A DNA stretch of 64,000 nucleotides from Thermobifida cellulosilytica TB100 (lineage in GTDB: Bacteria; Actinomycetota; Actinomycetes; Streptosporangiales; Streptosporangiaceae). A program made the translations under genes and the position numbers. The notes beneath the pieces were generated by a model. That model saw nothing but the letters and a program-made list of their open reading frames with translations. It made no database searches and was not told where the DNA came from. The stretch is taken from contig NZ_KQ950180.1 of NCBI RefSeq assembly GCF_001517975.1, positions 569,755 to 633,754 of the forward strand, read 5' to 3'. This document shows, piece by piece, positions 10,639-19,048 of this stretch (position 1 is its first letter; each line of letters begins with the position of its first letter).

Positions 10639-11538
10639 GTGGTGGCCGCCGGCTACACCAGTCCCACGGCGCGGCGCCGCCGTCTGGGAGTGGAACTGCG
10701 TCTGCTGCGGGAGAAAGCCGGGCTCACCGGCGAGGAAGCCGCAGCCCGGATGTCCTGGTCGGGCAGCAAACTCTCCCGGATCGAACGCGGCCAGGTGTCC
10801 AGCAACTCCGACGACATCCGAGACCTGCTGGAGCTGTACGGGGTCACCGACCCCAGCATCCGCCAGGCGCTGATCCTGCTCGCCCGCGAGTCGCGCCGCC
10901 GCGGCTGGTGGCACGTGTACGGCGACGTGATTCCGGAGCGGTTCGACGTCTACCTCGGCCTGGAGCCGGAGGCGTGCACCCTCCGCTTCTACCACGGGCA
11001 GCTCGTGCCCGGCCTCCTCCAGACCAGGGAGTACGCCCTGTCGCTGCTGGAGACGCACCCCGTCCCGGTCGAGCCGCACGAGATCAGCCGCCGCCTGGAA
11101 CTGCGGATGCGCCGCCAGCAGATCCTGGCCCGGGAGGACCCGCCGCACGTGTGGGCGGTCCTGGACGAGGCCGTGGTCCACCGCGTCATCGGCGGTCCGG
11201 CGGTCATGGCCGACCAACTGCGGCACCTCATCCGCATGAGCGAACTGCCGCACATCACCGTGCAGGTCCTGCCGTTCGGCCGGGGTGCGCACCCCGGCCT
11301 GGACGGCGCGTTCAACATCCTGGAGTTCAGCGAGCCCGAGGTCTACGCGCCGCGCCTGGTCCACACGGAGAACCTGACCGGCAGCCTCTACATCGAGAAG
11401 GCCAAGGAGGTGCGGGTCTACTCGACCGCCTTCGAGCACCTGCGCGCCGCCGCCCTGCACCCGAACGAGACGCGGGCGCTGCTGGCCGAGCAGGAGGAGC
11501 GGATGCGCTCCCTGGCGGAGTCCGCACCGGAGGACTGA
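10639..11538 (+). CDS. XRE-family regulator with DUF5753 domain
   Basis: A 299-residue protein with an N-terminal helix-turn-helix (LGVELRLLREKAGLTGEEAAARMSWSGSKLSRIERG, about residues 12-50) followed by a DUF5753 domain (LIRMSELPHITVQVLPFG and YSTAFEHLRAAAL near the end). In actinomycetes such genes are usually paired with a small DUF397 gene, an arrangement often described as Scr1-type and linked to development or toxin-antitoxin-like control. No DUF397 gene follows here: the next gene is the convergent malic enzyme. AGAAGGAG lies 4 and 7 bases before two consecutive GTG codons (10639, 10642), so the exact start is uncertain by one codon. Confidence 0.87.
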   Translation: MVAAGYTSPTARRRRLGVELRLLREKAGLTGEEAAARMSWSGSKLSRIERGQVSSNSDDIRDLLELYGVTDPSIRQALILLARESRRRGWWHVYGDVIPERFDVYLGLEPEACTLRFYHGQLVPGLLQTREYALSLLETHPVPVEPHEISRRLELRMRRQQILAREDPPHVWAVLDEAVVHRVIGGPAVMADQLRHLIRMSELPHITVQVLPFGRGAHPGLDGAFNILEFSEPEVYAPRLVHTENLTGSLYIEKAKEVRVYSTAFEHLRAAALHPNETRALLAEQEERMRSLAESAPED

Positions 11539-11584
11539 GGGCCGCAACCCGCCCGAGACCACAACGTTGTCCCTCCGTGACGCC

Positions 11585-11619
11585 GACGGCCCGGCGCGGG
11601 ATCGCCGCGCCGGGCCGTC
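11585..11619. terminator. Bidirectional terminator
   Basis: A 15-bp perfect inverted repeat with a 5-base loop lies between the convergent XRE and malic enzyme genes and can stop both transcripts. Confidence 0.75.
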
Positions 11620-11638
11620 CGTCGTCTCCCGGGCCGGG

Positions 11639-12817
11639 TCAGGCCCGGGCGACGCCGTCCTTGCGGGCCTGTTCGGCCACCGCGGAGGAGACCGCCGGAA
11701 CGACCCGCTCGTCGAACGGGCTGGGGATGATGTAGTCCGGCGCGAGGTCATCGCCGACCAGGTCGGCCAGCGCCTTGGCCGCCGCGAGCTTCATGTTCTC
11801 GGTGATGTCGGTGGCGCGGACCTCCAGGGCGCCGTGGAAGACGCCGGGGAACGCGAGCACGTTGTTGATCTGGTTCGGGAAGTCGCTGCGCCCGGTGGCC
11901 ACGACCGCCGCGTACTTGCGGGCCACGTCGGGGTGGATCTCCGGGTTGGGGTTGGCCATGGCGCAGATGATGGCGTTGTCGGCCATCGTGGCGACGACCT
12001 CCTCGGGCACCTCGCCGGCGGACAGGCCGACGAACACGTCGGCCCCGGCCAGCGCGGACTCGATGGAGCCCTGTAGTCCGGCCTTGTTGCTGATGGCGGC
12101 GAGCGCGGCCTTGTGCTCGTTGAGCCCGGCCCGGCCCTCGTAGATGATGCCCTTGCTGTCGGCCACCGCGATGTCGCCGATTCCGCCCCTGATCAGCATG
12201 CGGGAGACCGCGATGCCCGACGCTCCGGCCCCGGAGACGACGGCCCGCAGGTCGCTGAGCTCCCGGCCGGTGACCCGGGCGGCGTTGCGCAGCGCGGCCA
12301 GCGCGACGATGGCGGTACCGTGCTGGTCGTCGTGGAAGACCGGGATGTCGAGGCGCTCCCGCAGCCGCCGCTCGATCTCGAAGCAGCGCGGAGCGGAGAT
12401 GTCCTCCAGGTTGATGCCACCGAAGGACGGGGCCATGCGGGCCACCGTCTCGACGATCTCGTCCACGTCGGTGCAGGCCAGAGCGATCGGCACCGAGTCG
12501 ACCCCGGCGAACTGCTTGAACAGCAGCGACTTGCCCTCCATGACGGGCAGGGACGCCTCCGGGCCGATGGCTCCCAGGCCGAGCACGGCGGTGCCGTCGG
12601 TGACGACGGCGACGACCTTGCTCTTCCAGGTGTAGGTGTCCACCAGTTCCGGGTTCTCGGCGATGGCGGTGCAGACGCGCGCCACGCCCGGCGTGTAGGC
12701 CAGGGACAGGCCCTCCTGGTCGTTGACCTCGATGGTGGAGTGGACTTCCAGCTTGCCGCCGCGGTGCAGAGCAAACGCGGGATCGTCGTCAAGCAGGGAA
12801 CTGCGGTCGCTGGTCAC
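11639..12817 (-). CDS. NAD(P)-dependent malic enzyme
   Basis: Oxidative decarboxylation of malate to pyruvate. The protein has 392 residues, the short bacterial type without the phosphotransacetylase extension. Recognisable motifs are [12 protein letters not shown] near residue 45, [15 protein letters not shown] near 75, [11 protein letters not shown] near 145 carrying the metal ligands, and a Rossmann segment [16 protein letters not shown] near 180. [20 protein letters not shown] is the family's C-terminal signature. The start is GTG 12817, with GAGGGG eight bases upstream; upstream in-frame codons give an Arg/Pro-rich sequence unlike the family. Cofactor preference cannot be read with confidence. 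It links the TCA cycle to pyruvate, functionally near kgd but not in its operon. Confidence 0.9.
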   Translation of the reverse strand: MTSDRSSLLDDDPAFALHRGGKLEVHSTIEVNDQEGLSLAYTPGVARVCTAIAENPELVDTYTWKSKVVAVVTDGTAVLGLGAIGPEASLPVMEGKSLLFKQFAGVDSVPIALACTDVDEIVETVARMAPSFGGINLEDISAPRCFEIERRLRERLDIPVFHDDQHGTAIVALAALRNAARVTGRELSDLRAVVSGAGASGIAVSRMLIRGGIGDIAVADSKGIIYEGRAGLNEHKAALAAISNKAGLQGSIESALAGADVFVGLSAGEVPEEVVATMADNAIICAMANPNPEIHPDVARKYAAVVATGRSDFPNQINNVLAFPGVFHGALEVRATDITENMKLAAAKALADLVGDDLAPDYIIPSPFDERVVPAVSSAVAEQARKDGVARA

Positions 12818-13186
12818 GTAAAAACCCCTCAGTGGATCCGTGCGCGTCCCCCTCGGCTGGGACGGGGACAGTGATGCGGTGGGAAGCAGCGAGCGGAGAG
12901 GGTCGAAACTGCGGGTGGAGACTCGTCCACACCGATCTCTGGTGATCGGTTGCGGCGGTCGGGACTCTCCGCAACGGTTGTGCGGAAGCGCTGCCAGCGG
13001 TACGGGGGGTGGCCCGTTACTCAATCATCTCACAACGGTGACCGCAGCCCCATGCCCGGGAGTGGATGATTAATGACTAATACCCCACAACCTGGACATT
13101 CTGACCACGCATGCGGCGCGTGGACCACGCGCCGCACCAGGCTGGCCCACTCCGGTGTGCCTGCACCCCAGAGGGAGGAAACCGAC
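12818..13186. other. Divergent intergenic region, malic enzyme / amino-acid importer
   Basis: About 370 bases separate the two divergent start codons. An AT-rich patch near 13066-13084 (GATTAATGACTAATAC) is the most promoter-like part, but I cannot assign a -35/-10 pair with confidence. I see no gene, strong hairpin or known operator. Confidence 0.4.
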
Positions 13187-14140
13187 GTGAAGGACCTGTG
13201 GCGCTCCGCGGAACCCGCGACGGCCCGGGACACCCAGCTCTCCGGCCCCCGCCGGCGCCTGCTCCACCTGGCCGCCCTGCCCGCGGCGGCCGTGCTGACC
13301 CTGAGTGCCTGCGGAGGCGGCGGCGAGGAGGCCGGAGGCGGAGGCGACGACGCACCGGCCGCCGACGCGGAACTCGCCGCGCTGGTCCCCGACGACCTCG
13401 CCGAGCGGGGCGTCATCACCATCGGGGTGGACAGCGAGTACCCGCCGGCCGAGTTCCTCGACACCAACGGCCAGACCGTCATCGGTTTCGACGTGGAGCT
13501 GTTCGACGCCGTCGCGGCCAAGCTCGGCCTGGAGACCGACTGGCAGTCCGCCCCGTTCGACTCCATCATCACCGGTGTCGACTCCGGCAAGTACGACGTG
13601 GGGGTCTCCTCCTTCACGATCACCGCCGAGCGGCTGGAGAACGTGACCATGGTGAGCTACCTCGTCGTGGGCACCCAGTGGTTCGGCCTGGCGGGCAACC
13701 CCGAGGGCGTCGACCCGGACAATGCCTGCGGCAAGCGGATCGCGGTGCAGGCCGGCACCATCCAGGTGGACGACATCCAGGCGCGCAGCGACAAGTGCGT
13801 CGACGAGGGCAAGGACCCCATCGAGATCCAGCAGTTCGAGAGCCAGACCCAGGCGACCTCCTCGGTGGTGTCCGGGCAGAGCGACGCCAGCCTGGCCGAC
13901 CTGCCGGTGGCCGCCTACGCGATCGAGCAGACCGGCGACAAGCTGGAGACCTACGGGGAGCAGTACGAGGCCGCCCCCTACGGCGTGGTGCTGCCCAAGG
14001 ACGACGCCGAGCTGGCCGAGGCGATCCGGGCCGCCTTCGCCGCCATCATGGAGGACGGCACCTACGGCGAGATCCTGGCCGACTGGGGTATCGAGAGCGG
14101 CGGTATCGAGGCCCCCGAAGTCAACCCGGACGTGGAGTAG
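13187..14140 (+). CDS. Amino-acid ABC transporter substrate-binding lipoprotein
   Basis: A 317-residue periplasmic-type binding protein (SBP_bac_3, polar amino acids). The signal segment PRRRLLHLAALPAAAVLTLSAC ends at the lipobox cysteine, Cys42; the consecutive arginines before the hydrophobic core also resemble a Tat signal. The mature part has the family pattern LAERGVITIGVDSEYPPAEF, VIGFDVELFDAVAAKLGL and YDVGVSSFTITAERLENV. The start is GTG 13187 after GGGAGGAAACC; upstream frame extension to 13073 lacks a ribosome site. The permease and ATPase genes follow directly. The substrate is probably a polar amino acid such as glutamate or glutamine, not provable from sequence. Confidence 0.92.
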   Translation: MKDLWRSAEPATARDTQLSGPRRRLLHLAALPAAAVLTLSACGGGGEEAGGGGDDAPAADAELAALVPDDLAERGVITIGVDSEYPPAEFLDTNGQTVIGFDVELFDAVAAKLGLETDWQSAPFDSIITGVDSGKYDVGVSSFTITAERLENVTMVSYLVVGTQWFGLAGNPEGVDPDNACGKRIAVQAGTIQVDDIQARSDKCVDEGKDPIEIQQFESQTQATSSVVSGQSDASLADLPVAAYAIEQTGDKLETYGEQYEAAPYGVVLPKDDAELAEAIRAAFAAIMEDGTYGEILADWGIESGGIEAPEVNPDVE

Positions 14141-14149
14141 CGGCCGACC

Positions 14150-15112
14150 GTGGATACGCAGACCGGTCCGTCCCGGGCGGAGGCGTCTTCGCCCGGGACG
14201 GGTTCCCCCGAGTTCATCAAGGCCGTCCCGGTCCGTCACCCCGGCCGCTGGGTCGCGGCCGGGGTGCTGCTGGTGTTCGCCGCCATGTTCGCGCACATGT
14301 TGGTCACCAACGAGGCGTTCAACTGGCCGTTCATGGTGGAGAACATGTTCTCCGAGCCGGTACTGCTGGGCGTGCGCACCACGCTCGTGCTGACCCTGCT
14401 GGCGATGCTCATCGGCGTCGTGGTGGGCATCGCCGTCGCGGTCATGCGGCTGTCCGGCAACCCGGTGCTGGCCGGGGTCGGCTGGTTGTACACCTGGTTC
14501 TTCCGGGCGGTGCCCCGCCTGGTGCTGTGCGTGCTCTTCGGCAACCTGGGCGTGCTCTACAACCGCATCGACCTGGGCCTGCCGTTCGACCACTACTGGG
14601 CGCCGCTGCTGGGCCTGGAGTCCGCCCGGTTCTACTCCTTCGACACCCGTGACCTCCTCACCCCCTTCGTCGCGGCGCTGCTGGCGCTCGCGCTGTCGGA
14701 GGGCGCCTACATGGCCGAGATCGTGCGGGCCGGGCTGCAATCGGTGGACCCCGGGCAGACCGAGGCCGCCCAGGCGCTGGGGATGCGGCGCTCCACGGTG
14801 CTGCGCCGGATCACGCTGCCGCAGGCGCTGCGGGTGATCGTGCCGCCGACCGGCAACGAGGCCACGGCGATGCTCAAGGACACGTCCCTGGTCGCCTACG
14901 TGCCGCTGACCACCGAGCTGTGGTTCCAGTTGCAGGCGATCGGCAACCGTACCTACGACCCGTTCCCGATGCTGGTCGCCGCGTGCCTGTGGTACCTGGC
15001 GATCACCAGCGTGTTCATGGTCGGCCAGTACCTGCTGGAGCGCTCCTTCGCCCGGGGCGACCGGCGGGCGGGGGCCGGGCTGAGGCTGCTGCGGGTCCAA
15101 GCCAGGAATTGA
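14150..15112 (+). CDS. Amino-acid ABC transporter permease
   Basis: Integral membrane subunit of 320 residues in the HisM/GlnP family. An N-terminal cytoplasmic stretch is followed by several membrane helices and the cytoplasmic EAA-type loop [25 protein letters not shown], which docks to the ATPase. The gene starts at GTG 14150, nine bases after the binding-protein stop, and ends ten bases before the ATPase gene, so the three form one operon. The first 35 residues before the first helix are longer than usual for the family. Confidence 0.92.
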   Translation: MDTQTGPSRAEASSPGTGSPEFIKAVPVRHPGRWVAAGVLLVFAAMFAHMLVTNEAFNWPFMVENMFSEPVLLGVRTTLVLTLLAMLIGVVVGIAVAVMRLSGNPVLAGVGWLYTWFFRAVPRLVLCVLFGNLGVLYNRIDLGLPFDHYWAPLLGLESARFYSFDTRDLLTPFVAALLALALSEGAYMAEIVRAGLQSVDPGQTEAAQALGMRRSTVLRRITLPQALRVIVPPTGNEATAMLKDTSLVAYVPLTTELWFQLQAIGNRTYDPFPMLVAACLWYLAITSVFMVGQYLLERSFARGDRRAGAGLRLLRVQARN

Positions 15113-15122
15113 GGCGTGCTCG

Positions 15123-15911
15123 ATGGTCGCAGAGAACATCCCCGAAGCTGACGACCGCATGGTGGTGGCCGACAACATCCACAAGCACTACGGGCGGCTC
15201 CACGTGCTGCGCGGGGTCGACCTGGAGGTGCGGCGCGGCGAGGTGTGCTGCGTGATCGGGCCGTCCGGCTCGGGCAAGTCCACCTTCCTGCGCTGTGTCA
15301 ACCACCTGGAGAAGATCAGCGCGGGCCGCCTGTGGGTGAACGGCCAGCTCATGGGTTACCGGGAGAAGAACGGCAGGTTGTACGAGCTGCGCGAATCGGA
15401 GGTGGCCGCGCAGCGCCGCGACATCGGCATGGTGTTCCAGCGGTTCAACCTGTTCCCCCACATGTCGGTCCTGGCCAACGTGACGGAGGCTCCCGTCCAG
15501 GTCAAGCGGATGCCCCGGGCCGAGGCCAGGGAGATCGCGATGGGACTGCTGGAGCGGGTCGGGCTGGCCGACAAGGCCGGCGCCTACCCCGAGCAGTTGT
15601 CCGGCGGCCAGCAGCAGCGGGTGGCGATCGCCCGGGCGCTGGCGATGAACCCGTCGCTGATGCTGTTCGACGAGCCCACCAGCGCGCTCGACCCGGAGCT
15701 GGTGGGCGAGGTCCTGGACGTGATGCGGGACCTCGCCGAGGGCGGGATGACCATGATCGTGGTGACCCACGAGATGGGCTTCGCCCGCGAGGTCGGCGAC
15801 ACCCTCGTCTTCATGGACGGCGGAGTCGTCGTGGAGCGCGGCGCCCCCCGGGACGTCCTCGACTCCCCGCAGCACGAGCGGACCAGGGCGTTCCTCTCCA
15901 AGGTGCTCTGA
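15123..15911 (+). CDS. Amino-acid ABC transporter ATP-binding protein
   Basis: GlnQ/HisP-type ATPase of 262 residues that energises the importer encoded by the two preceding genes. Walker A is GPSGSGKST near residue 49, the Q-loop lies in [16 protein letters not shown], the ABC signature is LSGGQQQR, Walker B is [12 protein letters not shown] and the switch histidine is in [12 protein letters not shown]. It starts at ATG 15123, ten bases after the permease stop. The C-terminus is of ordinary length with no added regulatory domain. Confidence 0.94.
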   Translation: MVAENIPEADDRMVVADNIHKHYGRLHVLRGVDLEVRRGEVCCVIGPSGSGKSTFLRCVNHLEKISAGRLWVNGQLMGYREKNGRLYELRESEVAAQRRDIGMVFQRFNLFPHMSVLANVTEAPVQVKRMPRAEAREIAMGLLERVGLADKAGAYPEQLSGGQQQRVAIARALAMNPSLMLFDEPTSALDPELVGEVLDVMRDLAEGGMTMIVVTHEMGFAREVGDTLVFMDGGVVVERGAPRDVLDSPQHERTRAFLSKVL

Positions 15912-15963
15912 GCGGCCGGGTGCGCGGTCGGCGGCCTCCCGCCGCCCCCGCGCACCCGGCCGC
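15912..15963 (+). terminator. Stem-loop terminator after amino-acid importer
   Basis: A 16-bp perfect inverted repeat (15912-15927 with 15948-15963) begins directly after the ATPase stop. Confidence 0.7.
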
Positions 15964-16020
15964 CCACCGCCGGGGTTACCGTGGACGGGCTGTCTCCGAC
16001 CGTCTTGTGAGGTCTCTGCC

Positions 16021-16503
16021 GTGATCCGCCCCGCCCGTCCCGAGGACGTCCCCGCCATCACCCGCCTGGTCCGCGAACTGGCGGAGTACGAGAAGGAACC
16101 GGAGTCCGCGACGGCCACCGAGGAGGACTTCGCCGCCGCGCTGTTCGGCCCCCATCCGGCCGTCTTCGCGCACGTCGCCGAGCACACCGCCGAGGACGGC
16201 TCCACCAGTGTCGTGGGCATGGCGCTGTGGTTCCGCAACTTCTCCACCTGGACCGGCCGCCACGGCATCTACCTGGAGGACCTGTACGTGCGCCCCGAGT
16301 TCCGGGGGCGCGGCTACGGCCGGGCGCTGCTGACCGAGCTGGCCCGGATCTGCGTGGCGCGGGGGTACCGGCGGCTGGAGTGGTCGGTGCTCGACTGGAA
16401 CTCGCCCGCCATCGGGTTCTACCGGTCGCTGGGGGCCGTGCCGATGGACGAGTGGACGGTCTACCGCCTCGACGGGGAGGCACTGCTCACGCTGGGACAG
16501 TAG
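16021..16503 (+). CDS. GNAT-family N-acetyltransferase
   Basis: A 160-residue acetyl-CoA-dependent acetyltransferase. IYLEDLYVRPEFRGRGYGRALL contains the acetyl-CoA pyrophosphate-binding signature (RGRGYG), and LEWSVLDWNSPAIGFYRSLGAVPMDEW is the C-terminal segment characteristic of the spermidine/spermine (diamine) N-acetyltransferase-like group. The start is GTG 16021. Its last 17 bases overlap the end of a convergent small gene, which may mark the edge of the accessory region that follows. Confidence 0.88.
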   Translation: MIRPARPEDVPAITRLVRELAEYEKEPESATATEEDFAAALFGPHPAVFAHVAEHTAEDGSTSVVGMALWFRNFSTWTGRHGIYLEDLYVRPEFRGRGYGRALLTELARICVARGYRRLEWSVLDWNSPAIGFYRSLGAVPMDEWTVYRLDGEALLTLGQ

Positions 16504-16801
16504 CCGCACCTAGCGAGGATGCCCCGGGAAGCACCTCCCCGGGGCATGGGATCGGCCGCGGAGTAGACTGGTCGGTGCTCGGCGGACGCTCGGCGTCGCG
16601 CCACGGGCCGGGCAGCACACCGCCCCCGCGGAGCCAGTCGTCTAGTGCGGCGAACGCAGCGTACGTGTCCGGGAAAACGTCCGCACGCTCGCGGAGCGCG
16701 TCAGAGAGCACGTCGTACAACCAGTTCGCGTGTTCTCCCGCATCCCACAACGCGGGAGCGTCCGCGGGCTCCGGTTCCGGCTCGAGGTGATCACGGGTCA
16801 C
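16487..16801 (-). CDS. Small hypothetical protein, last gene of coupled minus-strand set
   Basis: A 104-residue protein with a plausible helical core (GEHANWLYDVLSDALRERADVFPDTYAAFAALDDWLRGGG, about residues 22-62) and a Pro-rich C-terminus. Its GTG start overlaps the preceding ORF's stop as GTGA, showing translational coupling. Third-position GC is lower than in the core genes around it, suggesting foreign origin. The extreme C-terminus overlaps the GNAT gene in antisense and may be read-through past an original end. I do not recognise a named family. Confidence 0.6.
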   Translation of the reverse strand: MTRDHLEPEPEPADAPALWDAGEHANWLYDVLSDALRERADVFPDTYAAFAALDDWLRGGGVLPGPWRDAERPPSTDQSTPRPIPCPGEVLPGASSLGAATVPA

Positions 16802-17055
16802 TGTGCGGCCCCCTTCGCGTGCTCGCGCTCAGAAGCGATGTGGTAGCCGCGGACCAAAGCGGCTTGCGGGTTGACGTTCTCCGCGCGAACGACCGGTGTC
16901 CCCGGCAACGGTGACCCGTACGGGTCAGCGGTTGCGGTCGCGGGAAGCAGTTCCGCATAACGACGCCCGCGAGCGGCTCGAGGTGCTCGAGCGTCTCTCC
17001 CGCGGACTCGAGGTGCGTCCGCATGGCGCTCACGGGCACGCTCGCCGACGTTCAC
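16798..17055 (-). CDS. Small hypothetical protein, middle gene of coupled set
   Basis: An 85-residue ORF from GTG 17055 to TGA 16798. The second half (RRYAELLPATATADP, ENVNPQAALVRGYHIASERE) looks protein-like; the first half is Arg-rich with many rare codons, so the frame is less convincing there. Both its start and its stop overlap neighbouring ORFs by GTGA, which argues for this frame over a competing one (17039-16791) that looks better only in its first third. The function is unknown. Confidence 0.45.
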   Translation of the reverse strand: MNVGERARERHADAPRVRGRDARAPRAARGRRYAELLPATATADPYGSPLPGTPVVRAENVNPQAALVRGYHIASEREHAKGAAQ

Positions 17056-17414
17056 GGACTCGCCGCGGTGAAGTGTCCGGAGCGCTCGGCGAGGTTCCCT
17101 CGAGCAGTTCGCGGGCTCTCCGCGGACCGCTCGAGCGGCTCCCGCTCAGCAACGCTCCGGCGAACCGTCCGCGGGCTCGAGGTGTCCGCGGTACCGGTCC
17201 GCAGCTCCGGCAAGGTGCTTCGGTGAGCCGTCCGCGGGGAAGCAGCCGCGGAGTTGCTCGCGAGCGGCTTCCGGGTGGCTCGGCGAGCCGCGACGAAGTG
17301 CTCTCGCGGGCTCCGTTCTGCGAGCGGCTCGCGAGGTGCGGCGTGCGTGCCGCGGGAGGGGCGAATCGCGCGCGAAACCAGCGCGCACAGGGCAAGTAGA
17401 GTTCTCACTGTCAA
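17052..17414 (-). CDS. Small Ser/Arg/Thr-rich hypothetical protein, first gene of coupled set
   Basis: An ORF of up to 120 residues ending in a TGA that overlaps the next GTG. The N-terminus (VRTLLALCALVSRAI) is hydrophobic and could be a short membrane or signal segment; the rest repeats SPRTA/SPRTV-like and AEREPLERS-like words. Third-position GC is fairly high, which supports coding, but composition is unusual and no homologue is recognised. The start is uncertain: TTG 17414 or GTG 17408. It would be transcribed away from the GntR-type regulator at 17574. Confidence 0.35.
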   Translation of the reverse strand: MTVRTLLALCALVSRAIRPSRGTHAAPREPLAERSPREHFVAARRATRKPLASNSAAASPRTAHRSTLPELRTGTADTSSPRTVRRSVAEREPLERSAESPRTARGNLAERSGHFTAASP

Positions 17415-17504
17415 CGCTCCTGGGAAGCGTTGGCCACGCCCCCGGGAACGTTGGCCCGTCCGCCGGGGTCCGTTTTCGCGGAACTCTGATCCTGGCCGCT
17501 CTGC

Positions 17505-17530
17505 ACCGCTCTGTACAGCGGTACGCCGCT
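17505..17530. promoter_or_regulatory. Overlapping palindromes between GntR regulator and coupled ORFs
   Basis: ACCGCT-CTGTAC-AGCGGT (17505-17522) and AGCGG-TACG-CCGCT (17517-17530) are overlapping inverted repeats in the 160-base gap between the divergent regulator gene and the small-ORF set. Their position is what one expects of an operator for the GntR-type protein. Confidence 0.4.
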
Positions 17531-17573
17531 ACCCACCCATGTGCGCAGCTCAAGGCAGTTCTACAGTGAGCGC

Positions 17574-17822
17574 GTGAGCGACGTTCCGGACTTCAAACCG
17601 TCAGAAGCGGCGTACGTATACGCGGAAATGGCGGACCACCTCGCCGCACGTATCGAGTCGGGAGAACTCCCCGCGGGAGCGCGGTTGCCCGGCGAGCGGG
17701 AACTAGCGGAGTCCTACGGTGTCGCACTCGGTACGGCGCGGCGTGCGGTCAAGGAACTCAGAGACCGCGGACTGGTGATCACGCTTCCCGCGAAGGGAAC
17801 GTTTGTGCGTCCGACGGACTAG
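17574..17822 (+). CDS. Short GntR-type DNA-binding protein
   Basis: A winged-helix regulator of 82 residues consisting of the GntR DNA-binding domain only: YVYAEMADHLAARIESGELPAGARLPGERELAESYGVALGTARRAVKELRDRGLVITLPAKGTFV. There is no effector domain behind it, as in the compact GntR repressors found on actinomycete integrative plasmids and mobile elements. GTG 17574 is chosen because it opens the conserved part; an upstream ATG at 17541 would add an unrelated stretch. It is divergent from the coupled small ORFs and probably controls them. Codon use is less GC3-rich than in flanking core genes. Confidence 0.8.
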   Translation: MSDVPDFKPSEAAYVYAEMADHLAARIESGELPAGARLPGERELAESYGVALGTARRAVKELRDRGLVITLPAKGTFVRPTD

Positions 17823-17853
17823 CGCGAGCCGCGCACCTCCCCAAACCACAAAA

Positions 17854-17889
17854 ATCGGGAGCGTGCCACTCGCCGAGCACACTCCCGAT
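17854..17889 (-). terminator. Hairpin with T-tract facing the GntR gene
   Basis: A 13-bp stem (17854-17866 with 17877-17889, one mismatch) is followed on the minus strand by TTTT. It would end a leftward transcript from the 17.9-18.4 kb region, or act as a plain hairpin after the GntR gene on the plus strand. Confidence 0.55.
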
Positions 17890-18403
17890 ATCTGCTCTAC
17901 TCCGCTCCCGCGGCAAGCCTTGCCGTACCTCGCGGCACGCTCGCCGGACCGAGCGGCAAGGCGAGCGGCAAGCTGTACCGCTCCCGCGGCAACGCTCGCC
18001 GAACACCTCGCCGAGCCGGTTCCCGCACGCGAACGCACCTCGAGAGCAATTACTCTCCGTCGACAGTCAACCCAACGCAAAGTAACCGTCATGTGTGTTG
18101 TCCCTGCTCGAACGGTGCGCGCTCGGCGAGCGGTACCGGTCCGCCGAGCAGCCCCGCGGCGACACCTCGCGGAGCAACCCGCGGACCGGCGAGCATCCCG
18201 CAGCAAGCAGCTCCCGCACGCGACCGGTCCGCGGACCGGCGAACGCGGGAACGCGCGCGGGAGGTGTCCGGTAGCGGCTCCGGCGACGTCACGGGCTCGG
18301 CGAGCCGAACGCGGCACGGCTCGCGGCGAGCACGTGTCAGCGTCGCGCTGACACCTCGCGCTCGGCGAACCGCTCCCCGCACGCGCGAGCCCTACAACGC
18401 AAA
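17890..18403. other. Stretch with no credible gene, short GC-rich words repeated
   Basis: About 500 bases in which all frames give Arg/Ala/Ser-rich sequence without recognisable domains. Short words such as CTCGCCGAG, CCGCGG, GGACCGGCGAAC and GAGCGG recur. Two minus-strand ORFs (18382-18089 and from 18092) overlap by ATGA, but the second would run antisense through a terminator and the GntR gene, so I do not call them. A short hairpin (TGTCAGCG/CGCTGACA) lies near 18336-18353. Confidence 0.4.
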
Positions 18404-18447
18404 AACCGGGGTAGCCCCACGCACAGATGCGTAGACCTACCCCGGTT
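18404..18447 (-). terminator. Hairpin with T-tract at right end of accessory island
   Basis: AACCGGGGTAG (18404-18414) pairs perfectly with CTACCCCGGTT (18437-18447), with an inner ACGCA/TGCGT stem in the loop. On the minus strand it is followed by TTT, as in a factor-independent terminator for leftward transcription. Confidence 0.55.
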
Positions 18448-18622
18448 CATCTCGCGGACGCTCCGTAAGTCGGCGCACCGGCCGCGCCCCCTTCGCGGAC
18501 CGGACACGCTGTAGGGCCGCCCCCACGCTCTGTGAGGGATGATCAGCGTTCAGGTGTCACGTACCCCGGGGGAACAAGATAGATTGCTTACAAGCGGCAA
18601 TCTCGCTTCCCTAAGGAGGGAC

Positions 18623-19048
18623 GTGACCGAAGACACCGCTGTACCGACGGCGGACGCCATGGGCGTGAGAGACACGGTGACGGTCCGCATGCCCGCGGAC
18701 AGCGCCTATCTCTCCGTGCTCCGCACGGCTACGGCAGGGCTCGCCGCCCGTCTCGATTTCACCCTGGACGAGATCGAAGACCTGCGTATCGGGGTGGACG
18801 AGGCGTGCGCGATGCTCCTCACCCAGGCGCTGCCCGGTACAGATCTGACCACGGAGTTCGAACTCACCGGGGACGGGATGCGCATCAGCGTTTCGGTGCT
18901 GACCACGGACGGGCGGCTGCCGGCGCGTGACACCTTTGCGTGGACCGTACTCTCGGCGTTGGCCGGTGACGTCGACGCCGTCGTCGGTTCCGATGACCGG
19001 GTATCCATCGTCCTGCACAAACGCCGCGACCCGGTGGAGTCGGCGTGA
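18623..19048 (+). CDS. RsbW-like anti-sigma factor (histidine-kinase-type ATPase)
   Basis: A 141-residue protein with a HATPase_c_2 fold: VRMPADSAYLSVLRTATAGLAARLDFTLDEIEDLRIGVDEACAMLL carries the N-box-like helix, followed by the core strands up to VSIVLHKRRD. It is expected to bind and inhibit the sigma factor encoded next and to release it through an anti-anti-sigma factor. The start is GTG 18623, preceded by an excellent AAGGAGGG; an upstream frame extension to 18539 lacks one. The gene overlaps the sigma gene as GTGA. The glycine-rich ATP-lid motif is poorly conserved, so kinase activity toward an antagonist is uncertain. Confidence 0.87.
   Translation: MTEDTAVPTADAMGVRDTVTVRMPADSAYLSVLRTATAGLAARLDFTLDEIEDLRIGVDEACAMLLTQALPGTDLTTEFELTGDGMRISVSVLTTDGRLPARDTFAWTVLSALAGDVDAVVGSDDRVSIVLHKRRDPVESA

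Noticed and set aside
16791-17039. Alternative frame beginning MRTHLESAGETLEHL, suggesting a frameshifted gene
   Set aside because: The competing frame is bounded on both sides by GTGA overlaps with neighbouring ORFs, so a frameshift is not required; I keep low confidence instead.
17703-18382. Two minus-strand ORFs overlapping by ATGA at 18089-18092
   Set aside because: The second would run through a terminator hairpin and antisense to the GntR gene, and both products are Arg/Ala-rich without structure.
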